Origin: Chthoniobacterales bacterium
Lineage (GTDB): Bacteria > Verrucomicrobiota > Verrucomicrobiia > Chthoniobacterales > DYNR01
Assembly (NCBI GenBank): GCA_026418675.1
Contig: JAOAAX010000001.1
Coordinates: forward strand, 141,212 to 205,211
DNA length: 64,000 bases
Direction: 5' to 3'
The notes under the pieces are model-generated. The model had not been told where the DNA came from. It was given only the letters and a program-made list of their open reading frames with translations, and did no database searches. Position numbers and translations under genes: made by a program. Positions 57,192 through 64,000 of this stretch are shown piece after piece. Each line of letters begins with the position of its first letter. Within the stretch, counting starts at the first letter, position 1.

Positions 57192-58892
57192 TCAGGGGAT
57201 GGGGAAACGAGCGGTTAACTCAAGAACTTGTGCGCGGATTTCCTGGAGTTTGGCTTCGTCTGAACGGGCTTGCAAAACGGCATGGATGAGTTCTGCGACT
57301 TCCATCATTTCGTCTTCCCTAAACCCGCGTGTCGTCATTGCAGGGGTGCCAAGGCGAATTCCCCCCGTCTTAGAAATTGGCTCTGTGTCGAAAGGAATAG
57401 CGTTTTTGTTGACGGTGATGGCGGCTTTATCAAGGGTAATTTGTGCAGTGAGGCCGTCGAGACCAGCCGGGCGCAGGTCCACCAAAAGGAGGTGGTTGTC
57501 CGTGCCACCAGAGACGATTCGATAACCGAGGTTGGCAAGACGCGCCGCTAATGCCTTGGAGTTCGCTACAACCTGCCGAGCGTAATTGGCAAATTCGGGC
57601 TGAAGGGCAAGGCCTAAGCATACGGCTTTTGCAGCAATGACGTGCATGAGAGGCCCCCCTTGAACACAGGGGAAAACATTGGAATCTATCTTTTTTGCAA
57701 ATTCCTCGCGACAGAGGATTAGCCCGCCACGGGGACCGCGGAGGCTTTTGTGGGTTGTGGTCGTAACGAAATGAGCGTGAGGGACAGGATTGGGATGAAC
57801 CCCGCCAGCTACAAGCCCAGCAATGTGTGCCATATCCACAAAGAGATATGCTCCGACAGAATCAGCAATTTCTCGCATGCGGGCAAAATCAATGATTCGC
57901 GGATAAGCAGAAGCGCCGGCAGTAATCATACGCGGGCGCTCGCGTTGGGCAATTTCGGCTAGTTCGTCATAATTGATGAGTTCCGTCTGGCGATCCACTC
58001 CATAATGGATAACATTGTATATTTTTCCGGAGAAATTAGCTTTATGGCCGTGGGTGAGGTGGCCACCGTGAGCGAGGTCCATGGTGAGGATTTTGTCGCC
58101 GGGCTGGAGAACGCTGAAATAAACGGCCATGTTGGCTTGGCTGCCACTGTGAGGTTGGACGTTGGCGTGCTCGGCACCGAAAAGCCGTTTCGCACGCTCA
58201 ATTGCGAGCGCTTCGATTTCATCAACGTGTTCACAACCACCATACCAGCGTCGGCCGGGGTAACCCTCGGCATACTTATTAGTAAGACAGGAACCTTGGG
58301 CTTCGAGAACAGCCAGCGGCGCGTAATTTTCTGAAGCAATCAACTCGATGTGCTCGGCTTGGCGAAGGGCTTCGCGCTCGATGGCTGTAAAAACGGCCGG
58401 ATCGGCATGAGCAAGATGACGTGGGGTTCGTTTTGGGATCATATTCGGTTCGGAATCAAGTTTTTGGAGAATGGCAGCGACGGCTTTTTTTAGGATTTCC
58501 TTGCATTCGTAATAAACCTCGAGGGGGCCGCCAATTGGGTCCGGGACACTACGCTCGCCGTCTAAGAATTCCCGGATTAGAAAGACTTTGTGCTCGGCTT
58601 CGGGAAAAAGGATGTGGAGGATTTCTCGGTGGTCACGAGTCATAGCAAAAATGAGGTCTGCCTCGTAAACCATAGTTGCGCTGAGGGCGCGGCTGCGGTG
58701 CAGGGTAAGATCAATTCCCTCCTCCGCAAGCACTTGAACAGCCTGGGAGGACGGGGGGCGTCCTTCAATAGCATCAATGCCTGCGGATTGGACGCGAATA
58801 TCTTTTCGCGAACCAAGGAGCTGGCGCATGAGGGCTTCCGCCATGGGGCTGCGGCAGGTATTCCCTGTGCAGACAAAAAGAATGGAAATCAT
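57192..58892 (-). CDS. glyA: Fusion: low-molecular-weight protein-tyrosine phosphatase - serine hydroxymethyltransferase
   Basis: 566 aa uninterrupted ORF; N-terminal [15 protein letters not shown] (C-x5-R P-loop) and VPDPIGG, then [46 protein letters not shown]...[15 protein letters not shown] (SHMT). Confidence 0.92.
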   Translation of the reverse strand: MISILFVCTGNTCRSPMAEALMRQLLGSRKDIRVQSAGIDAIEGRPPSSQAVQVLAEEGIDLTLHRSRALSATMVYEADLIFAMTRDHREILHILFPEAEHKVFLIREFLDGERSVPDPIGGPLEVYYECKEILKKAVAAILQKLDSEPNMIPKRTPRHLAHADPAVFTAIEREALRQAEHIELIASENYAPLAVLEAQGSCLTNKYAEGYPGRRWYGGCEHVDEIEALAIERAKRLFGAEHANVQPHSGSQANMAVYFSVLQPGDKILTMDLAHGGHLTHGHKANFSGKIYNVIHYGVDRQTELINYDELAEIAQRERPRMITAGASAYPRIIDFARMREIADSVGAYLFVDMAHIAGLVAGGVHPNPVPHAHFVTTTTHKSLRGPRGGLILCREEFAKKIDSNVFPCVQGGPLMHVIAAKAVCLGLALQPEFANYARQVVANSKALAARLANLGYRIVSGGTDNHLLLVDLRPAGLDGLTAQITLDKAAITVNKNAIPFDTEPISKTGGIRLGTPAMTTRGFREDEMMEVAELIHAVLQARSDEAKLQEIRAQVLELTARFPIP

Positions 58893-58983
58893 GGATTGGC
58901 GGAGGCGTTATAAATTTTCGTTAGGACGTTACTAGGCGACAGTGGAATTGGTGAATTTGCTAAGAGGCGTTGAGGAAGTCAAG

Positions 58984-61900
58984 TCAACTGACAGAGTAGG
59001 CAACCCGCGAGGGGAGGAGTCCAGGCAGAGCTGTGGAAATTTCTGTGAGGAGAGCGTTCACGTTGCCCACACAGAATCTTTGGCTTGGACGCATGGTTAG
59101 CGATGAGCCGTCCGCTTTTTTAAAAGTTAGCCAGAGGGGGCGCTTGCCTTGCTGATTTGAGAGGATGGAATGCAGACGCTCGAGCTTCTCAGAGTTGAGG
59201 GAATCAAAAAGGATAACAAGCTCGAATGGTTTGAGATCTCTTTTTTCCTTAAGAAGCGATGCAGATTCAAGGGTTGCGCGGATGGTATCGTCATCCTGGA
59301 GAACGGCTCGAATTTTGGCCTCGATTGCTTTTCCAACGGCGAGAAAATTCTGGTATTTTTCGAGTTGCTCCTCCCAAACAGTAATTTCCAGTTGGGAGGA
59401 AAAATCTTCGAGGGTAATGCGGACAAATGAGCGTTTGGATTTGGATAAATGCTTTGAAAATGCGTTGATGATGCCTGCAATTTTGAGGGTTGTCTGCTCA
59501 TTAGAGAGCTTTAGCGGCAGCTCGGAGATGGGACATATTTCAGATGAGTCAAAATTGCCGACATATTTGTCGAGTGGATGGCCGGAAAAGTAATAACCCA
59601 AGAGGTCCTTTTCCATGGCGAGGATTTGGTCGAGATCCCAAGGTTTTAAGTTTTTGTCATCGTGTGTTGGGAAGGGATTAACGAACTCAAGTTCATCGAA
59701 GAGGGAACGCTGGCCGATGGAGCGATCGCGATGGATTCCGGAAGCGGCGTTGAGGATTCGGTCGAGGTGAGCATCAAGTAAATAGCGCGGTGTTCCTAAA
59801 CAATCGAAAGCGCCAGCTTGGATAAGGCTCTGGAGGAGTGGACGTTTGCAATCGGGACAACGTGCGCAAAATTCGCCTAAGCTCGTAAAAGGGCCATTAG
59901 TATTTCGTTCGCGCAGGGCAGCAGCTATAGCCTCAGCCCCCACGTTCTTGATCGCTGCAAGGCCGAAAAGAATGGCAGGTTTGCCTTTATGGACACATGG
60001 GGTAAATTTCAGCTCGCTGCGGTTTATATCGGGTGGAAGAACCTGTATCCCCACCCGCTGGCAGTCGGCAATTATAGAACCTAATTTTTCTGTTTTGCCT
60101 TCTTCGTTGCTGAGGAGAGCGCAGAAAAATTCGACCGGATGGTGAGCTTTAAGCCAAGCCGTTTGATAGCAAATCAATGCATACGCGGCACTGTGGCTTT
60201 TGTTGAAACCATATTCGGCGAATTTTGCTATGAAGTCGAAAATGGCGTTAGCTTGTTCTTCGGGGATGTTGTTGACGCGCTTACAGCCCTCAACAAAGTT
60301 TTTTCGCTCTTTATCCATTTTCTCTTTGTCTTTTTTCCCCATAGCGCGGCGCAAAAGGTCAGCTTGGCCAAGCGAATAACCGGCAAGGACATTTGCCGCT
60401 CTCATAACTTGCTCTTGATAGACAAGGATGCCATAGGTCTCGCGGCAAATTGGCTCCAGAAGGGGGTGCGCGTATTCGATTGGTTGAAGCCCTTTCTTGC
60501 GTTCGATGTAGTTTGGAATGAACTGCATAGGGCCGGGACGGTAGAGAGCAAGAAGGGCAATGATGTCTTCAATTGTGCGAACATCGAAACGGCGACAAAC
60601 TTGGGTAATACCAGGTTTTTCAACCTGGAATACGCCAAGTGTTTCCCCCCGGTTGAGAATGTCGAAGGTGTCCTGGTCATCGAGAGGAATATTTAAGATA
60701 TTGAAGTCTGGAATTTTTTTGCGAATGAGCTGCGAAGCGTCCTCGATAACGGTAAGAGTTTTAAGGGCAAGGAAATCCATTTTGAGGAGGCCCAGATCGG
60801 TAAGGGGGGACATGGAGTATTGGGTAACAACAATGTTTTTTTGGCCTCGGCAGAGGGGAATGTATTCGTCGAGGGGACGGTCGCCGATGACGATCCCAGC
60901 AGCATGGACACCGGGATTGCGAGCCAATCCCTCTAGACGTTTTGCGTAATCCCATACTTGTTGGAGATCCGGCGAGTCCTTGAGGAATTTTTCAATCTCC
61001 GGATTTCGTTGGAGTGCTGAGTCGAGAGTTATATCAGGAGTAGCTGGGATGAGCTTTGCAAAAACGTCTATTTCCTCAGTAGGGATTTTATTGAGTACAC
61101 GGGCAACGTCACGAATGGCGCTTCGAGCACCAAGAGTTCCAAAGGTGATGATGTGAGAAACCTGCCTTTCCCCGTATTTGCGACGGACGTAGTCAAAAAC
61201 CTCTGACCGGCGGTCCATGCAAAAATCAATGTCAATGTCGGGTGGGGTAACGCGCTCGGGGTTTAGGAACCGCTCGAAGATGAGGCCGTAACGGATGGGA
61301 TCAACGTCCGTAATTTCTAACACGTAAGAGACGAGGGAGCCTGCGGCTGAACCACGCCCTGGGCCAACAGGAACGCCGTTCTTTTTTGCAAAGTGGATGA
61401 AGTCCCAGACGATTAGGAAATAGCTAGCAAAGCCGGTTTTATTGATAACGGAGAGTTCGTAATCAAGGCGTTGGCGTAGAGATGGGTCGGAGTGCGCGCG
61501 GTCGCCATAACGTTTCGTCAAACCCTCTAGGCAAATTTGGCGGAGGTATTCCTCTTGGGTCAAACCGTCTGGAGTGGGGAAGTGCGGATATTTGTTTTTT
61601 CCGAATTCGAGTTGGACGTTACAGCGCTCAGCGATAGAAAGGGTGTTTCGGCAAGCCTCGGGGATTTCATTGAAAAGAGAAAACATTTCGGCTGGGGTTT
61701 TAAAATAAAGCTCCGGCGAAAAACGGAGGCGATTGGGAGAATCGAGTGTGGTGTCAGTGCCGATGCAAACTATGATTTCGTGAATATCGTATTGGGAGCG
61801 GTCGAGGAAATGGACGTCGTTGGCTGCCACGAGTTTTAAGTCAAGCTCACGGGCAAGACGGATGAGCTGAGGGTTGTTCTGCCGTTGGACTTCGAGACCA

Positions 61901-62442
61901 AAGTCATGTAATTCGACATAGAAGTTGTCTTTTCCGAAGATGTCGCGATAAGCGGCAAGAGATTCTCGAGCCTTTTGCAGGTTCCCATTGCTGAGATGAT
62001 AGTTTGCTTCTCCTTTAACACAGCCGCTAAGCACAATTAGGCCACGGGAATGCTTGGCCAGAAGCTCACGGTCCACTCGAGGTTTGTAATAAAAACCATC
62101 CAGCCAGGAAGCGGTGCTCAATTTCACTAAATTCTGGTAGCCTTCGTTGTTCTCGCACAGAACGGTTAGGTGGAAGTTGTTCGGCAAGCCGGAGGTGTTC
62201 TTACGCTCACGCATCGAGCCCGGAGCGACGTAAAATTCACAACCGATGATCGGGCGCACTCCCGCTTTGTTGGCAGCCTGGACGAATTCTACCGCGCCGT
62301 GCAGGTTGCCGTGGTCGGTCATGGCAACAGCGGGCATCTTGAGTTGGCAGGCGCGTTCAATGAGCTGTGGGATGCGGATCGTCCCATCAAGCAGGGAGTA
62401 TTCCGTATGAACATGAAGATGGATGAAATTTTCGCGTTGCAT
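58984..62442 (-). CDS. dnaE: DNA polymerase III alpha subunit
   Basis: MQRENFIHLHVHTEYSLLDGTIRIPQLIERA (PHP), GPGRGSAAGSLVSYVLEITDVDPIRYGLIFERFLNPERVTPPDIDIDFC; start at 62442 preferred over the ORF start at 62526. Confidence 0.94.
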   Translation of the reverse strand: MQRENFIHLHVHTEYSLLDGTIRIPQLIERACQLKMPAVAMTDHGNLHGAVEFVQAANKAGVRPIIGCEFYVAPGSMRERKNTSGLPNNFHLTVLCENNEGYQNLVKLSTASWLDGFYYKPRVDRELLAKHSRGLIVLSGCVKGEANYHLSNGNLQKARESLAAYRDIFGKDNFYVELHDFGLEVQRQNNPQLIRLARELDLKLVAANDVHFLDRSQYDIHEIIVCIGTDTTLDSPNRLRFSPELYFKTPAEMFSLFNEIPEACRNTLSIAERCNVQLEFGKNKYPHFPTPDGLTQEEYLRQICLEGLTKRYGDRAHSDPSLRQRLDYELSVINKTGFASYFLIVWDFIHFAKKNGVPVGPGRGSAAGSLVSYVLEITDVDPIRYGLIFERFLNPERVTPPDIDIDFCMDRRSEVFDYVRRKYGERQVSHIITFGTLGARSAIRDVARVLNKIPTEEIDVFAKLIPATPDITLDSALQRNPEIEKFLKDSPDLQQVWDYAKRLEGLARNPGVHAAGIVIGDRPLDEYIPLCRGQKNIVVTQYSMSPLTDLGLLKMDFLALKTLTVIEDASQLIRKKIPDFNILNIPLDDQDTFDILNRGETLGVFQVEKPGITQVCRRFDVRTIEDIIALLALYRPGPMQFIPNYIERKKGLQPIEYAHPLLEPICRETYGILVYQEQVMRAANVLAGYSLGQADLLRRAMGKKDKEKMDKERKNFVEGCKRVNNIPEEQANAIFDFIAKFAEYGFNKSHSAAYALICYQTAWLKAHHPVEFFCALLSNEEGKTEKLGSIIADCQRVGIQVLPPDINRSELKFTPCVHKGKPAILFGLAAIKNVGAEAIAAALRERNTNGPFTSLGEFCARCPDCKRPLLQSLIQAGAFDCLGTPRYLLDAHLDRILNAASGIHRDRSIGQRSLFDELEFVNPFPTHDDKNLKPWDLDQILAMEKDLLGYYFSGHPLDKYVGNFDSSEICPISELPLKLSNEQTTLKIAGIINAFSKHLSKSKRSFVRITLEDFSSQLEITVWEEQLEKYQNFLAVGKAIEAKIRAVLQDDDTIRATLESASLLKEKRDLKPFELVILFDSLNSEKLERLHSILSNQQGKRPLWLTFKKADGSSLTMRPSQRFCVGNVNALLTEISTALPGLLPSRVAYSVS

Positions 62443-62553
62443 AAGCAGCAATTCAGCGTTGCTTTGTGAATTAAGATGTAGCTTTCTCCCTTTTTGAGCC
62501 AACGGTTTTTCTTGTTTTGCTTCCAACGTGGTATATGAGGCATTCTTTCTGAC

Positions 62554-63657
62554 ATGTATTCAGCATTTGCACCTGGAAGAGTTGAAATTCTCGGCAACCA
62601 TACGGATTACAATCAGGGGCTCGTTCTTTCGGCAGCCCTCGAGCTCGGAACGACCTGCCGCGGGCGAAAAATTGAGGAGCAGCAATACCGTTTCCGGAGC
62701 GAAGGTTTCACGAAAACCTATCAATTCCCAACAGGACAAACTCTGCAACCGGTCGCAGATTGGGTGGACTACCCTTTGGGTGTGTTGGCTATGTTCATAA
62801 GAAGGGGTTTTGAGATACCCCCCTTTGAATGCGAATTTTCTTCTACCCTGCCTGTCGGAGCCGGACTCTCCAGCTCGGCAGCTATTGAGGTTTCTTTCGC
62901 CTTATTCCTTTGCCGCCTTTGTGGCCTAGAAATACAAGCTTTTGAATTGGCCCAGCTCTGCAAGCAGGCCGAGAATGAGTTTGCCGGAGTGCAGTGTGGC
63001 TTGCTGGATCAAGTTTCTTCGATTTTCGGAAAAAAAGACCACTTTATCTTTTTTGATTGTAAGACCCATGGAGTGCGGAGGATTGCGATGCCGGCAGGAG
63101 CTGTGCTGCTAATATGCGACTCGACAGTTCGGCATGAATTGACGAGCGGTGAATACAACGAACGGCGTTACTCATGTTTTGAAGCTGCTGAAAAGCTCGG
63201 CTTTAAGAGTCTCCGGGAAGCTACTACAGAGCAGGTTGTAAATAGCAAGTTGCCGGAGCTTCTGAAGCGGCGGGCGCTTCACATAACGGGTGAAAATGAG
63301 CGTGTAAGGTTGGCTGTTGAGGCAATGAAAAAGGGAGATTTAGCTGAAATGGGATGGCTGCTGTTTGAATCGCACGAAAGCTCCCGGAGGAATTTTGAGA
63401 ATAGCACGGAGGAACTGGACGAACTCGTAGAAATAGCTCGGAAAATAAAAGGAGTATATGGAAGCCGGCTGACCGGAGGAGGTTTCGGTGGTGCAACGGT
63501 TTCCCTTGTAGAAGCAAACCGCGCAGAGCAAATCGCTCAGGAACTTGTCGAAGAATTCCGCCGACGGCGCAAATTAGAAGCAAAGGTATTGATTTGCCCT
63601 GTAGGAGACGGTGCCGTGGAGACCGAAGACTATCTGCCAAACTTATCCGGCTCCTAA
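62554..63657 (+). CDS. galK: Galactokinase (GHMP family)
   Basis: APGRVEILGNHTDYNQGLVLSAAL, LPVGAGLSSSAAIEVSFALF, GVYGSRLTGGGFGGATVSLV. Confidence 0.93.
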   Translation: MYSAFAPGRVEILGNHTDYNQGLVLSAALELGTTCRGRKIEEQQYRFRSEGFTKTYQFPTGQTLQPVADWVDYPLGVLAMFIRRGFEIPPFECEFSSTLPVGAGLSSSAAIEVSFALFLCRLCGLEIQAFELAQLCKQAENEFAGVQCGLLDQVSSIFGKKDHFIFFDCKTHGVRRIAMPAGAVLLICDSTVRHELTSGEYNERRYSCFEAAEKLGFKSLREATTEQVVNSKLPELLKRRALHITGENERVRLAVEAMKKGDLAEMGWLLFESHESSRRNFENSTEELDELVEIARKIKGVYGSRLTGGGFGGATVSLVEANRAEQIAQELVEEFRRRRKLEAKVLICPVGDGAVETEDYLPNLSGS

Positions 63658-63678
63658 AGGTGGTAAAAGCCCTAGGTT

Positions 63679-64000
63679 ATGTTGCAAAACTTCATTTTCG
63701 ATTGGTCGGGGACCCTAGCCGACGACTTACAACCTGTTTGGAAAGCCACAAATCGAATTTTTCTAGAATATGGGCGGCGGGAACTAACCTTGGATGAGTT
63801 TCGCCAACACTTCCGCCTCCCTTTTTCTGGCTTCTATGCAGAGCTTTTGCCAGAGGCAACTGAGGAAGGACTCGAGGCGCTCTATGAAAGGTTTTTTGCA
63901 GGGCTGATAGATGACGTAAAACTGCTGCCTGGAGCAAGGGAATTTCTAGAATGGTGCAAGAGAAATGGGAAGCAGACATTCCTCCTAAGCACAATTAAAA
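63679..64000 (+). CDS. HAD superfamily phosphatase (partial; runs off the right edge)
   Basis: Forward reading from ATG at 63679: MLQNFIFDWSGTLADDLQPVWKATNRIFLEYGRRELTLDEFRQHFRLPFSGFYAELL...LLPGAREFLEWCKRNGKQTFLLSTIK, open to the window end. Confidence 0.8.
   Translation, partial: MLQNFIFDWSGTLADDLQPVWKATNRIFLEYGRRELTLDEFRQHFRLPFSGFYAELLPEATEEGLEALYERFFAGLIDDVKLLPGAREFLEWCKRNGKQTFLLSTIK

Noticed and set aside
1-64000. tRNA/rRNA genes, prophage, IS transposases, toxin-antitoxin or defence systems
   Set aside because: None recognised in the ORF translations or in the intergenic sequence inspected; small tRNAs could still be missed without tRNAscan.

Overview
The window is a dense, bacterial-type segment that looks like Verrucomicrobiota or the wider PVC group; this placement is inferred from gene content and was not searched. 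The left part (about 0.9-8.6 kb) carries a complete seven-subunit Mrp/Mnh cation antiporter operon (A-G), riboflavin synthase and an M20 peptidase. Housekeeping genes follow: tyrS, ileS, lpdA, aguA, pyrR-pyrB-pyrC and dnaA with an AT-rich upstream region. From about 23 to 35 kb there are HAD, LOG-family, ATR, Maf, two Hsp20, ispH, argS, PTS IIA-like, deoxyhypusine synthase-like, permease and crcB genes. From about 35 to 45 kb there are cell-envelope and LptC/LptA/LptB/HprK-type genes. The main accessory system is a bacterial microcompartment (BMC) locus at 46.0-54.1 kb. It encodes PduL, three BMC-H hexamer proteins, AckA, three BMC-P pentamer proteins, a CoA-acylating aldehyde dehydrogenase, a class II aldolase and an LDH/MDH-like dehydrogenase. 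This matches the planctomycete/verrucomicrobial (PVM-type) fucose/rhamnose BMC. It is followed by a roughly 0.65 kb array of two-hairpin palindromic repeats with mirrored orientation, sitting at a convergent gene boundary and at an apparent strand-composition switch. Other points of interest are an in-frame LMW tyrosine phosphatase-SHMT fusion, G-depleted leaders without Shine-Dalgarno sequences in the BMC operon, divergent BMC-H pore loops, and a bacterial DHS-like protein that keeps the catalytic lysine motif.
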